Source: Homarus americanus
Taxonomy: Eukaryota > Arthropoda > Malacostraca > Decapoda > Nephropidae
Reading direction: 5' to 3'
Length of the DNA: 64,000 bases
Assembly (NCBI RefSeq): GCF_018991925.1
Contig: NW_024720773.1
Coordinates: forward strand, 475,367-539,366
Of the stretch, positions 40,833 to 51,922 are shown one piece after another. The position numbers were made by a program, and so were the translations under genes. The notes below the pieces were generated by a model. That model saw only the letters and a list, made by a program, of their open reading frames with translations, searched no databases and was not told the DNA's origin. The first letter of the stretch is position 1. The number at the start of each line of letters is the position of its first letter.

Positions 40833-42409
40833 TTATAATAACAAAAAAGAAACATAACTGCCAAAATTAACACAACTTAGTAATGCAAATTCCCGTGCAA
40901 GGTAAAATGGCAGATTATTATTCAAATCAGCAAATTGGGTCTCTTTCAAGTAGGAAATAACCTTTAATTTCTCTGAAACGATCTGAAGTTCTTTTACAGT
41001 AAAGTTCATAACAGGAAACATGGGAATTAAATCAGACTTGAGATTTAAATTCAAGGCAAAATGCTGATGAGTAGACAAGGTCCGTAATGAACTACAAGTG
41101 ATTTCACAGTAATCCAGAGCCTTGTAATGACCTTTCACAACTAACTGCTTACCACCATCGTGGCATTTTAAAATAACAGTAGTGTCATCATGAAAGAATA
41201 AGTACTGCACATTATGGAGATGAGCGTGAAACACAGCTTTAACACTAACTGCATTGCGTAAGCGCTGTGCGTACATTAGTTTGCATGACCGCCAATTCAC
41301 ATATCCCTTCTGCAGCAGGAATAAATGCGAATATATAGGCTGGACATACGTGTAAGTGTAGATATGACGACTTACACCACTATAGTACCCTAGGATCATC
41401 CAACGCCAATAAAGACTATTCTTCATCTACAAGTAAAAGTTCTTTAGGCCTATCCAGAGCATACAGTGTGTCGTTAACAAACCAGGGGAAGGGTTCTAAA
41501 TGCCATGCATTAAACTTATGTTGCCCTCGCATAGGTATGTGGATAAGAATAGCATTCCACCTCATGATCATTAAAAATAGGAGTTAAGTGATATGTCAAC
41601 TTGGCAATCTGTAATGCATCAAGAAGAGTCTGCACAGGCACAAGCTTTGCATCCACATGCTCTATCCCTGCATCTACTATGCTGTCAATTAGTTCATTTT
41701 TATTAGTAAGGATATTCTGAACTGAATCTTCTGCAGCATGCAAATATTCAGAAAAATAAAGGAGCCACTCTAACGTAGGGACTGAATTCTGCAATTTATA
41801 CACAACCACCGATATATGGTTAGACTCCGATATTATCGCATTAACCTTTGACTCTAAAGCAGTAATCGCATGGAATGTCTGAGATATAACACGATTCTGC
41901 TGAGATACAGCTTGATCGACAATGTTCACACGGTCCCCCAATTTAGCTACATCGTCGGCAGTTGCCGTGCCAATCAGTGTGCTTTGGATAAGACCCACAA
42001 AATTAAACAAACCCCTCTTTCTTCGTGCTTGAGAACGCACTTCCTTTGCAAGATCAGCCTCAGACGCTGGTATTCTTTTTCCGACAGCGACGAGAAGCTT
42101 GTGAAGGGTCCTGAGACGAAGTTGTTGAAGGTCAACAGTTTGTGCAACCATTGTCGATACATTAGGAGCTGAACGGAGATTATCTAGGACTGCCAATGCT
42201 GACTAAAGTTGCGCGTCGACGGTTTCCATCTGACGGGGAAGCTTGAGCAGTCCATGCAACTCATACTTGATGTTCACCACGTCCTCTACTATGAGAACGC
42301 GTCCAAGGGGTGCAACCAGCGCACCAGGCTTGAGGACGGATATGGACATGACTGTCAACACAACGGTACCACAACACAGTAGGAGCAACACATTGATGCT
42401 CCAAGCCAT
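40833..42409 (-). pseudogene. env: env-like gene (broken envelope glycoprotein)
   Basis: Encodes the remains of a baculovirus F/errantivirus-type membrane fusion protein. The first frame (42409-42203) starts with a hydrophobic signal-peptide-like stretch at about residues 5-23. An in-frame stop separates it from the next frame (42196-41516), which has a dibasic furin-type site (RRKR at about residue 58) directly followed by a glycine/phenylalanine-rich fusion-peptide-like segment and a helical heptad-like region. A frameshift leads to the C-terminal frame (41426-40833), which ends in a hydrophobic segment that could be membrane-spanning. So there is at least one nonsense and one frame change, and no intact product is possible from this copy. 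It begins 22 bp after the integrase stop. In relatives env is made from a spliced RNA; I could not confirm splice sites. Confidence 0.82.
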
Positions 42410-42431
42410 TCTTTAAGAAATTATATTTGTT

Positions 42432-44093
42432 TCAATATCTGCTTGCAGAACGAAGCTTCATACAATAATCATTAGGCACACTCTGCTCTTGTACAATCTG
42501 CAAAGAGGTGTCTATTGCATTATTACCATCTGTGAGTAATAAATGTTCATGGGCCTTCTTAAGACGATCCACATGCACGACATCTTCGATCTGTGCATTA
42601 GGCTTCCAAATTTTAAATTTGTTGCCCGCTTCTTTGGAGATAATGCGGAATGGACCAGAAAACTTAGCCGAAAGCTTGGAGTTCCTTTCAGATTCTCTCA
42701 CCATAACAGCATCGCCTATCTCTAACACGACAGGTTTAGCATGTTTATGTTGCTTGACCATCATTACAGCGCGTGACGCTGCTAAATGTGTTCGTACTTG
42801 GCTATGAATATCCGTAAAAACATGGATTTGTTTTGCCGCGAAGTCATCCATATTTTAAACAGGGTTTGGCGTGTCCGTAAGTACATCATAAGGCAGACGT
42901 TTATCTGTACCATAGACAATGTAGTAGGGTGATTTGCCCGTAGAGCTATTAATCGACCCATTAATGGACGCTGCAACCTGCGGTAACCAATCTTCCCATG
43001 TGTATTGCAAATCACACACAATCGGGCGAAGTATCTCCAGGATCTTGCGATTGGTTCTCTCAACAAGGCCATTAGCCTGTGGATGATAGGCTGTCACAAA
43101 ACTTTGCTGTATTCCATATTGGGCACATATTTGTGCTACTAGCTGATTCTTGAACTCTGTTCCATTGTCTGAGAGAAGAACCTTAGGCGTAGTATATGGA
43201 CATATAAGATTCATCACCAATGCATAGGCCACAGACTCGGTTGTTTTATCCTTCAGTGGGACTAAAACCACGAATCTAGAAAAATTATCCACACACACTA
43301 AGACGTACGAGGATCCCTGATGACTCCTCGGAAGTTGTAACAGGTCAATAGCGACTGTGTCAAACGGACAGTCTGGTGTAGGATATTGTAGAATCGGTGC
43401 CGGTGACCTTGTAGTTCCCTTATGTTGAGCACATGGCAAACACTTAGCAATGTGTAATTCTATACCTTTCTTCTTTGTGTTCCAGAAATACTTCTTTCTT
43501 ATTTCCTCCAAGCACTTGTCACATCCTCGGTGACCTGCCTGTGGAACATCGTGGAATAACGTTATAATCGTTTCACACAACGTGTCAGGTACGACTATTT
43601 GAAAAACAATATCCTCTGGCGTCTTTTTCGATCTATGGAGTATGTTATGTCGTAATTCAAACTGACTTAAGGGAAGAATTAATTTGGGGAGTTTAACATC
43701 CTCTCCCAATTCAAAAGCAAAAATGACTGCTGACCATAACGGGTTGCGTCGTTGCTCATCCTCCAGTTGTGAAAGAGTGAACGTTGATACAGGCATCACT
43801 GGTGCTAAATTTCTAGACAAAGCGTCGGCGACAACATTCGCCCTTCCCGGTAAATACCTAAACTCGGGGTCAAATTCCCGAATTGTCAGATACCAGCGTG
43901 CCAATCTGCCTGATAAGTTTCTGCCATGGAACAGTTCAGTCACTGCCGCATGATCCGTAAATACAGTTATCTTATATCCAAAGATAATGTCCTTAAACTT
44001 CTTTAGTGCCCACACAACAGCTAATGTCTCGAAATGCATTAATGAATAACGTGTTTCAGCATCATTAAGTTTACGGCTTGCAAAAGCTATCAC
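42432..44093 (-). pseudogene. pol: Errantivirus-like pol: RNase H end and integrase
   Basis: The open frame 44093-42855 starts in RNase H (FASRKLNDAETRYSLMHFET, TVFTDHAAVTEL). It has the integrase HHCC finger (HDVPQAGHRGCDKC, CLPCAQHKG) and all three core acidic residues: the Asp of TVAIDLLQLP, the Asp of LLSDNGTEF and the Glu of YHPQANGLVERTNRKI. A TAA at 42853-42855 follows NPV. The same frame continues (42851-42432) with the C-terminal domain (MVRESERNSKLSAKFSGPFR, WKPNAQIEDVVHVDRLKKAH). Only this nonsense codon breaks the integrase. Confidence 0.9.
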
Positions 44094-44164
44094 TCGAAAC
44101 TTTCCTCACAAATCCTCGGCTCCGATTCCTTGTCCAGAAGCGTCAGTACAGAGGGTGAAAGCTT

Positions 44165-46437
44165 TTTTTTTTTTTTTTTAGGTTAAGGTGGGGAAAGGGT
44201 GGAAGGCATGCTGGGGCTCAAGGCACAGCCAGACATGAGGGATGGAGAAGTCACAACATATAGTCGTGGGGGGAAAGGTTGGAAAAGAAGTTTAATGAGT
44301 TAAACAGAGGGGGACGACACCCCTTGTTTTACATATTACAGAGTTTGTTGGCTAACTAAGCTAACCTAGGATTTAGAATGAGGTTGCACAATGGTTATTT
44401 TAGTAGACAATGACTAGATTGATTTTACAATTACAAGTTTATTAACATCTTATACTGTATTACGTTATGGACTCACTTGATTGTGACTTGTTAAATGTGA
44501 ATTTATATCATCTAAGTTTTAATCTAAGGTGGATCACTGTGGCGGACATAGATGGATCGCGGGTTGGGTTGTTGTAGTGCGGGCAGACTCCGGGGCCACC
44601 AGGCGTGGGGTCTCCCTCCGTTGATGTCTTCCCTGCGTAGGTGGTCTGGGCTGTGAGGGTCGTCCAGGAGCTTGTCCCAAACCTTCTTCCCTAGGCGATG
44701 GAACCTGAAGTTGAGGGCCTCTGTTTTATTTCTTAGGTGGATGGTTTCCACTGTCTCCTGGTAGGGTGGCGCTTGGCCACTGGCTGACCTCAAACACTTG
44801 TTTTGGAAGCTCTGTAGTTGTTGTAGTCTAGTCTTCCCGAGTGTGACGAGTGGTATAGATGGGTACTCCAACACAGGCCTCACCAGCGCCTTGTACAGGT
44901 GAACTTGTATCTTCTCAGGCATCAATTTAAAACGTTTTAATTTGGCTGCGGCGACTTTGGCTTTATTTAGTCTGTCCTTCACGTGGGGAATGATGCCCGT
45001 CCGAGAAATGATGAGGCCGAGCAACCTGCCTTGTTTAGAGTACTCAATCTCTTCGTCGTCGATCATCAATGGGGCCGGCTTGAATTTGGCTATGGGTATG
45101 ACCTCAAATTTCGTTTTGTTTGTTTTTATTTTCCATTTATTTTCATCCGAGATCTCTTCTATTGCCCGAGCAGTGAGTCGCGCCATCCTTGCTGTGGACC
45201 TTCCTGGGCAGGTGACGATCTGTGTTACATCGTCGGCATACATGACGTACTCGCTGCCGACGATTGGGGGTGGCAGGTCAGCCGTGTAGAGTGTGTAAAG
45301 GGTTGGTGAGAGACAAGAGCCCTGAGGCACGCCGCTCGATAGTGAGAATTCTTCTCCAAAATGTTCTTGCATCTTGATTTTGGCTCTGCGGTCCGTAATG
45401 AAGTTGCACAGCAGGCGAGTCAGATTTTCGGGTAGCCCCAGTTGTATGATCTTATACTGCAGTCCTGCGTGCCAAACTTTGTCAAACGCCTTGCTGACGT
45501 CCCTCAGTACTATATTGCACTGTAGGCGGCCAGTCATGGCATTGGCGATCTGCTCGTAGGCCTGAGCTATGGCGGTGGATGTGCCTCGGTACTGGCGGAA
45601 GCCGAACTGGCGGGGATTATGCACGTCTTCGTCCTCCAGATACATCCGCAATCGCTTGTTGACTATTTTTTCGAAGATTTTGGCAGGTACCTCTAGCAGC
45701 GATATTGGTCGAAAGTTTTCGACTTTGTTTGGAGGCTTCCCTGCTTTTGGTATGAGGCGAATAACGGCGATTTTGAACATCTTAGGGAAGTATCCAGAGG
45801 CGAGGCAGGCGTTGCATATATGAGCAAGCCTCTCTATCATGTTGTCGGGGAGATGAGCCAGGATCTTCTTGTTAATGTGACTTTGACCAGGTGATTTGTT
45901 TTTAAACCCTTTTATGACGGCTGACACATCTGCAGGAACAATACGTTCCGTCAGGTAGCTTCCGTCCACCAGTCTGGTGAAGTCAGTCCGTGGGAGCGGC
46001 TGGAGCAGGTGCTGATGGTCCTGCAACTGACCTAAAATATCCTCCTCAAACTCCCTGTCGAAGCCCTCGTTCTCCTGTTCACTAATGGTAAAGATCTTTC
46101 GTAAATATCGCCGATGTAGTTGTTCTTGGTTTTCTTCCTCGAATATTTTTACGTTGTTTTGGTCGAGCAGGTAAGGGACCGTGCTAGAGGTGGAACCCAT
46201 CAGTCGCTTGATCCCTTTCCAGAATGCAGCAGAATCGCGGTAATTGTTGGCTGCCTCCCACACCAAGGCGGCCCACTTTTGTTCATGTAGACGTTTGCTC
46301 TCGTGCTGGATGTCCGTCTGTAGCTCTCGGTACCGGTCTCTCAGCTCTTGCGTCCACCCGCGGATACTGGCTAGCTGTCTCACGTGAGCGTACTGGACAC
46401 TGAGCTGCCTCAGCTGGTGACTAGTGTGAGGATGGGG
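44165..46437 (-). mobile_element. Nested 5'-truncated Jockey-like LINE
   Basis: Inserted on the same strand into the RNase H region of pol. The 6-bp target copy aagctt lies on both sides (44159-44164 and 46438-46443), and the A-tail (about 15 T on the plus strand, 44165-44179) is at the 3' end. Removing it restores contiguous pol sequence. The endonuclease and ORF1 are missing, so the copy was truncated on insertion. The 3' untranslated part is 44180-44523. Confidence 0.93.
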
Positions 46438-46476
46438 AAGCTTGAGTGTAGTCAGGGAATGCCAGAACAGGGGCAT
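44524..46476 (-). CDS. Reverse transcriptase of the nested Jockey-like LINE
   Basis: 650 codons, uninterrupted. The first 13 codons (MPLFWHSLTTLKL) are errantivirus pol DNA read out of frame; LINE sequence begins thereafter, so the open frame spans the insertion junction. RT motifs: FRPISLLEVPAKIFEKIVNK, FGFRQYRGTSTAIAQAYEQI, DVSKAFDKVWHAGLQYKI, SSGVPQGSCLSPTLYTLYTA, YVMYADDVTQIV. The C-part shows VRPVLEYPSIPLVTLGKTRL. No stops have accumulated, which suggests the insertion is much younger than its host, but a truncated copy is not autonomous. Resembles the reverse transcriptase of LINE-B (DVQKAFDTVWHDGL) at moderate distance. Confidence 0.88.
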   Translation of the reverse strand: MPLFWHSLTTLKLPHPHTSHQLRQLSVQYAHVRQLASIRGWTQELRDRYRELQTDIQHESKRLHEQKWAALVWEAANNYRDSAAFWKGIKRLMGSTSSTVPYLLDQNNVKIFEEENQEQLHRRYLRKIFTISEQENEGFDREFEEDILGQLQDHQHLLQPLPRTDFTRLVDGSYLTERIVPADVSAVIKGFKNKSPGQSHINKKILAHLPDNMIERLAHICNACLASGYFPKMFKIAVIRLIPKAGKPPNKVENFRPISLLEVPAKIFEKIVNKRLRMYLEDEDVHNPRQFGFRQYRGTSTAIAQAYEQIANAMTGRLQCNIVLRDVSKAFDKVWHAGLQYKIIQLGLPENLTRLLCNFITDRRAKIKMQEHFGEEFSLSSGVPQGSCLSPTLYTLYTADLPPPIVGSEYVMYADDVTQIVTCPGRSTARMARLTARAIEEISDENKWKIKTNKTKFEVIPIAKFKPAPLMIDDEEIEYSKQGRLLGLIISRTGIIPHVKDRLNKAKVAAAKLKRFKLMPEKIQVHLYKALVRPVLEYPSIPLVTLGKTRLQQLQSFQNKCLRSASGQAPPYQETVETIHLRNKTEALNFRFHRLGKKVWDKLLDDPHSPDHLRREDINGGRPHAWWPRSLPALQQPNPRSIYVRHSDPP

Positions 46477-47466
46477 TGGTAAGCGCTATCTTCAATGCCG
46501 CAAAACTATTTTCGTGTTCAGCATCCCATATAAACATTTCATCTTTCTTAAACAACCTTGTTAGGGGTGATGCCAATATTGCATAGTTCTGAATAAAAGA
46601 ACGATAATATCCAGATATACCAAGAAAACTACGCACTTGATCAACCGATGTAGGACGTGGGAACTGAGATACAGCTTTAACTTTATCATTAACTGTATGA
46701 ATGCCTTCACCGTCAAGTACATGACCAAGGAAATGGATTATGGATTTTAAAAACTCACATTTTGAAAGTTTAATCTTAAGACCTGCTGTGGAAAGTTTTG
46801 TAACACTTCACGCAGTTTAATCAGATGGGTATCGACATCCTTACTGACTACTATTAGGTCATCCAAATAAGCGCAGACTTTGGTACCAATCAATCCGGCA
46901 AACAGGGTGTTGATCATTCTTTGAAATGTCAGTGGGGCATTCCTGAGACCGAAAGGCATCCGTAGAAATTCGAAGTGGCCCAGGGGAGTACTAAATGCCG
47001 TGACCTCCCGTGATTTTTCATCGAGTGGTATCTGCCAATACCCACTAAGCCAATCTAAGTTGTTAAACACAGCATTATCCTTGCCTAAGGACTGCAATAT
47101 ATCACTCAAGACAGGCATAGGATACCTATCCGGGATCGTACATTCATTAACGCGCCTGAAATCAATAACTGGGCGCCAACCACCATCCTTCTTTGGGACG
47201 AGGAATAAGGGGCTATTAAAAGGGGACTTAGAATGCGGAATAACATTCTCATCCAACATATCTTGGACCATATCCTGAACTACAGCGCGCTGGCTATGTG
47301 GTAATCGGTAAGCTGGTACATAGATAGGATTTGTGCCCTCCTTTAATGATATGTGATGGGATGTTAAATCTGTCTCTCCTAGCTTTTCCCCTGGCAAGGC
47401 TACAATATGTCTGTAGTCAGCAAGCAGCTCTAAAAGGCGTGTCTTGCCCAGAGGATGATCCATCAC
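46444..47466 (-). pseudogene. pol: Errantivirus-like pol: reverse transcriptase
   Basis: The frame 47466-46747 covers fingers and palm: YRLPHSQRAVVQDMVQDMLD, FLVPKKDGGWRPVIDFRRVN, NNLDWLSGYWQIPLDEKSRE, FGLRNAPLTFQRMINTLFAG and the active site CAYLDDLIVVSKD. It closes at 46747; the connection domain follows in another frame (46636-46444: RSFLGISGYYRSFIQNYAIL, LAFPDYTQ). The protein is then cut at 46443 by the nested LINE and resumes at 44158 with TLCTDASGQGIGAE, the first RNase H motif, after which a TGA and a frame break occur (about 44105). Confidence 0.9.
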
Positions 47467-48008
47467 CTTAACATGTGGCGCTATTTGATCTACCCTCTCT
47501 TGCCTAGTCTGTTGGGATTGAGGTACAATACTACAATATTTTCTGAACGCCTGTTCTATTCAGAACTAGAACGTCTGTCAAACCACCAGGTCGTATCATG
47601 CTTAACATCGATTCTCACGACAAACCCTTTACCTTGCACGTTTCCGTGAGACATACAACATCGGTCCCCGTATACAAGTTAGGTAATTCCACAGTGGCCT
47701 AGGTGAATTCCTCATTCTGATAGTGGAGAGTACTCTTCAAAATTGCAGGTACAATTTTCCAACTCTTGCTGCTATAATCACACTGGGAAAGGGAATGTGT
47801 GAGGTCTGGGGCCTGCTCTGACACATTATCTGCCTTCTTCCAAGTGGGAATGGTGGACAACACTTTCAACCTTGCGGAGAGCAATGGTGCAGAATGACGC
47901 ATAGCGTTGTAGGAAACACCTTTAAACGTAATAGCATTATTACGTGGACGAACATCTATACTAGTCGTTCTGGGTGTTGGGAGACCAATTAATCCGTTAG
48001 CTGGCAAA

Positions 48009-48344
48009 TTAAATTGCTGAACCACATAAAAGTCTGCATAGAAGGGAATAACCGCCTCTTGAAAACCTAAGTGGTAACGTCACCATTCCTTCAATACTCA
48101 GCTGTGTGCCGGATACTCCTTCGAGATCGGCGTCAGTAGGTCTCCATAGGAAATCACGGTGAGGTAATCTACGTTGTAACTCCTGATAGGATGTCAAGGC
48201 CAAAACATTTGCGCATGCACCCGTATCAATATCCAGAGCCAATCTAATATCATTCACTCTCACCGGTACGGACAACACTTCCACTTTATTTAGCGCCGTT
48301 ACTAAAGAGGCTGCCACAGAAGTGTTGTGGGAAGGAGGCACCAA
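48009..48344 (-). pseudogene. Errantivirus-like protease
   Basis: 112 codons with the aspartic protease signature LALDIDTGACANVLALTSYQ. It ends at 48009; a second frame (48025-47699) carries the following linker to RT. In this class gag and pol are joined by a frameshift, but the number of breaks here does not allow one to pick it out. Confidence 0.75.
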
Positions 48345-48349
48345 TGGAC

Positions 48350-49782
48350 CTATCCTTCCCCGTCTTTTGACAGGTGCTGGCCTTCCCCCGACTTCTTATC
48401 CTGGTAAGGACGCGCTTTACGCTGCTGTGTTACCGGGGATACACCAGAGTCCACGCTTCTGGTCTTTATCATTATGTTACACTCATCTGTGCTGTGAGAT
48501 GCTGACCTGTGGAATGCACACCACGATCCTGATCTTTGGCCAGGTGGAGACGTAGTCTTAACCGCCTCCGTGTACGTTCTTGACGCTCCCTGCTTTTGTT
48601 TAGCGCATGTGGCGGGATGGGTTCTCTCCGGTACTCTAACACCACCACCACCCTGGAGCTGGTAACAATCATCGATCGTATGGCCCCTCTTATTACAATG
48701 GGTACACCTCAAAGATCGGCGATGCTTGTAACTCTGGTGTTGAGGTGCAATCGGAGCCAACGGCTGCATTTGCACTACCGGGGGAGGCACCGTAGTCTGG
48801 GAAGTACATGCCGTCAGAGGTCCTGTCATCTTCGGAGAAAGCTTGTTAGCGTAGTCCACCAAAACAGCAGGCGGGACAAACTCTACCTCCTGGGCCCGGT
48901 CATAGATGGGATGACGAACCGCCAACAGGAAACTACCAACTCTATCAATGTTTCCACATTTTCAGGTGACATCTTGCCATCTTCGTCGTACCATCGTGAG
49001 CCCCGGAAAGTCACTTCCATGTCTTGTCGTGCTTCTCCGGCAATTGAAACAGCCCCCATCGGCGATTCCGCGTGAACCACCGGAGCCAGACGATCTAGCC
49101 ATCTAAATATCCACTGCAGGTGGCCCAAGTGGGACCCGCACTCGAAAATACCAATGAGAGTGTGCTTGAACTTTTCATAATCGGGGTCCGTTAAACCATA
49201 CGCATTCAGGTGCGTACTAACGAACGAACCCTGCGGGATGTGGGAACGCACAAACGCCTTCTTATCGTAATCATTGGTAATTTTCACGTTGCGCATTGTG
49301 TCCTCACAAGCACGGATGAACTGTGTCATTCTATAATCATCCTGACCAGTGAAATCACGGACCTGGTCAGCACGTGGTATAACGTGAAACACATTCTCTG
49401 GGTTAGGCGACATACGAGCGTTAGAAGAAGCCATGTTAGCGTTAGATGTAGGCAGGCCACTAAACTTACTCCTAACCGAAGGCTCAGTTAATGGGCGGGG
49501 TAATGCTAAGTTATCCGACACACTGTCACTCAGAAACGGAGTAGGAACTACCTGTGAATAGCCAGGTGAGGTACTATATTGATTCACAAATCGTAAGGTA
49601 CGACGGTTTAAATCGTCAAATGACTCCTCAATTATCTCTTCACTACTCTTCACAGAATCATCTAACTGTGCTTCAGGCTTCCCTCCTAATTTAACCTCTG
49701 CAGTAGATACGTGACGTTTATCATCTATATGCGAATCGTCAGCAAAAAGCTCCGCTAAATCAGTAATGTCCTCAGACCACAA
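48350..49782 (-). pseudogene. gag: Errantivirus-like gag
   Basis: The frame 49782-48883 (299 codons) has an acidic N-region (SEDITDLAELFADDSHIDDK) and a capsid-like block (RMTQFIRACEDTMRNVKITN, KKAFVRSHIPQGSFV, DYEKFKHTLIGIFECGSHLG). The frame 48925-48350 overlaps it by 43 bp and carries a zinc knuckle (CTHCNKRGHTIDDC) and a second Cys/His motif (CAFHRSASHSTDEC). The overlap of frames can be a mutation or a programmed shift; I favour a mutation as others exist in the element. Confidence 0.82.
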
Positions 49783-50820
49783 ATTGAAAATTTATCCATG
49801 AAGTGTCAAATGGGCCATACAATGAATAACAGTGAGAACAACATACTTGCCTCTCATTTACAGGAACTGATATTAATCACTGAAAACACATAAGTTCCGT
49901 CCGTATTAAAATAAGTAAGACACCTACAACAATGACAGAGCCTACCAGATGCTCTAACAGTGTGAAGACATGTCGTTGACTTTGTAAATGTGTGTATAAA
50001 GTATGTTAACCTTTAAATGCCTAATGCAGGAGTTGGACGTCTGCATAGAAAACGTGGTCCGTCTGCCACAGATGGTCTCAGGTGGGGGGTGGGTGGGTAC
50101 CTCGGTCCCTCCCACTCGGACAGATGTAGGCTGAGGTAGGGTGTGGTGAGTGGGTGGGTCTTGCCGCCCTTCCAAGGTCGGTCGGTGCGCGGTGCGCGCT
50201 CCTCTTGAGTGTTGTCGCCTAGCAACGACCAGACGCGCTGCAATGACAACACCGGGTGAATCCACTTCACGACAGGGGAGTACCTTCCACAGTATGTCAA
50301 AGTGCTGACGGTGAAAAATCAGGTCCTCTGCTCGCTGATACGATGTCGCCGCTTCTGCGTGCCCAAACCTTCTGAAGCCCTGTATATAAAGGACTCTCTG
50401 GTGCACTGGAAGTACTGCAATCAACGATCACGAAGCCACAACAGTCGTCCAGATACTTGTGAAAGGTCCCTTGTTAGTAAACCCTGAAAGTGTTTGGGTA
50501 TGCTTGCAACACTGTGAGCAGCGGGCACAGGGTGGCAATGCTGATGATGCACTTTCCTGACTGCCACAGGGGTATCACTAACTAGCCGTATGGCAATAAG
50601 TCAACAATAACTCGGTATCGGTTATTGGAATAATTCTATACACCACTATGGGAGACAGAATGAGAACCACTCAACTATAATCGTCTCACTACGGGATATA
50701 TCAATACACTAGGATATTTCATGTAACATGTCACTGTTTATTGTTTGCTTGTTTAGGGAAAACACTGACACCTTGGTATATAGACCGGAATGTTGTAATC
50801 CGTCACCACATTATCTGCCA
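49783..50820 (-). other. Leader of the errantivirus-like element
   Basis: About 1 kb between 5' LTR and gag. It holds short ORFs (e.g. 50424-49954) without family motifs, and a G/T-rich stretch near 50080-50160. Nothing else is recognised. Confidence 0.5.
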
Positions 50821-50823
50821 CCA
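50811..50823 (-). promoter_or_regulatory. Primer-binding site of the errantivirus-like element
   Basis: One base after the LTR end the minus strand reads tggtggcagataa. The first nine bases fit the 3' end of animal tRNA-Leu. The match is short. Confidence 0.5.
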
Positions 50824-50824
50824 A

Positions 50825-51275
50825 TGTTCTAGCTGGTTAATTATTGGTTCTGTCGAAGTTAACCAGGCTGGTACATTTATATTATATTGGGTTAGAGTAG
50901 CGAAACCCAATTGTCTGTTTCTTCCTTTTATTAAGAAACTGGTGTTGATACAATTCCTGAGTGTAAATCAACCGTAACTTCCACTATTTATGAGTGTGAA
51001 GAGAAAGGACGGCGGCTTTGTAAATAGACCGTTTAATCACGTCCGTTCGATGTGAAATTATGAGTGGGACTGCCTGTGGGTGCCGGCTTATCCGAGCTGA
51101 CCCATGTGCTGACCCATTCAGTCATTGGCCGCACCCCAAGGAGGCTACCAATCACGTGATAAGAGCATGACAACTCATAGCCAGTGGAAAGTTACAGGGG
51201 ATGAATCAGTATATAAATCAAATGTAATGAACTCATTTATATAATACTTCTGTTGATGAGATGGGGGCCACTACA
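50825..51275 (-). repeat. 5' LTR of the errantivirus-like element
   Basis: 451 bp, partner of 40170-40622; the outer edge is followed by atcc. Confidence 0.92.
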
Positions 51276-51909
51276 ATCCAGTGTTGCAGCGCCTGCATGG
51301 TCGTTTGTGAGTTGGTGTGAATTATGATGGACTTATTGTGTTGTGTTGTAGGGCCTTTGATATTGCTACCAACTCTGTTTGTAGGGTGGAGCAGTCATTA
51401 GAAAGTCTCCATAGGAGGGTCTGACCTTGGGTGTAGAAGGCCGCTCCGGATCTATGATGTTTTGGGTCCACCGAGTCTGTGAAGTATGATGCTGCATCAG
51501 CCGGTGTCTCGGTGGCTATGGCTTCCAGAGTTATTCTTTTGAGATCCTCCTTCTGGAGGTTGGCTTTGCTTTCACCAAGTTCGGTAATTTTGAATGTGGC
51601 TGGTGGAGGGCTCCATGGTGGTGGAACTCCATAATCCCTGTGTTGTATGTCTTGGTTGTTCTTGACGAGTGTTTCTGCTTGCAGGTGCCCAATGACCTCG
51701 CTTGCCTCGTGCGACCAGGTGGCCCCTCGCACTCTGTGGTCGAGGTGGAGGGAGGCACTGATTCGCGTTTTGGCAGCTGTGGACTTATCTGATCTACAGA
51801 TTTTGGCGAGGAGACCGGCTGCCACCTGCTTGACTCGTACTGCCAGGGGTGGTAGTTCAGTTTCCATTTGCAAATTGCAAATTCTGGTCAACATGGGTGC
51901 TCCGAGCAT
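51276..51909 (-). pseudogene. LINE-E RT C-terminal region and RNase H start
   Basis: The frame 51909-51322: RICNLQMETELPPLAVRVKQ, LDHRVRGATWSHEASEVI, then RNase H (AASYFTDSVDPKHHRSGAAF, STLQTELVAISKALQH). The usual FTDGSVD has lost one residue (Gly). A frameshift follows, and HTNSQTTMQALQHWI runs in another frame up to the LTR insertion. Confidence 0.8.
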
Positions 51910-51922
51910 GGTCCTGAGAGCA

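Larger units (their letters stand above)
40170..51275 (-). mobile_element. Errantivirus-like LTR element with gag, pol and env (defective)
   Basis: LTRs at 40170-40622 and 50825-51275 begin and end TG...CA, and both outer sides carry atcc (40166-40169 and 51276-51279), a 4-bp target copy as is usual for insect errantiviruses. Minus-strand gene order is gag, protease, RT, RNase H, integrase, then an env-like gene. Removing a nested LINE (44165-46437) leaves about 8.8 kb, a normal size for this group. The LTRs differ at about 20 of 450 sites by eye, so it is an old copy, and gag, pol and env all carry breaks. It is an old genomic copy and not a functional virus. Confidence 0.92.

Noticed and set aside
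45374..45823. Plus-strand ORFs inside the nested LINE
   Set aside because: Antisense to a clear reverse transcriptase frame.
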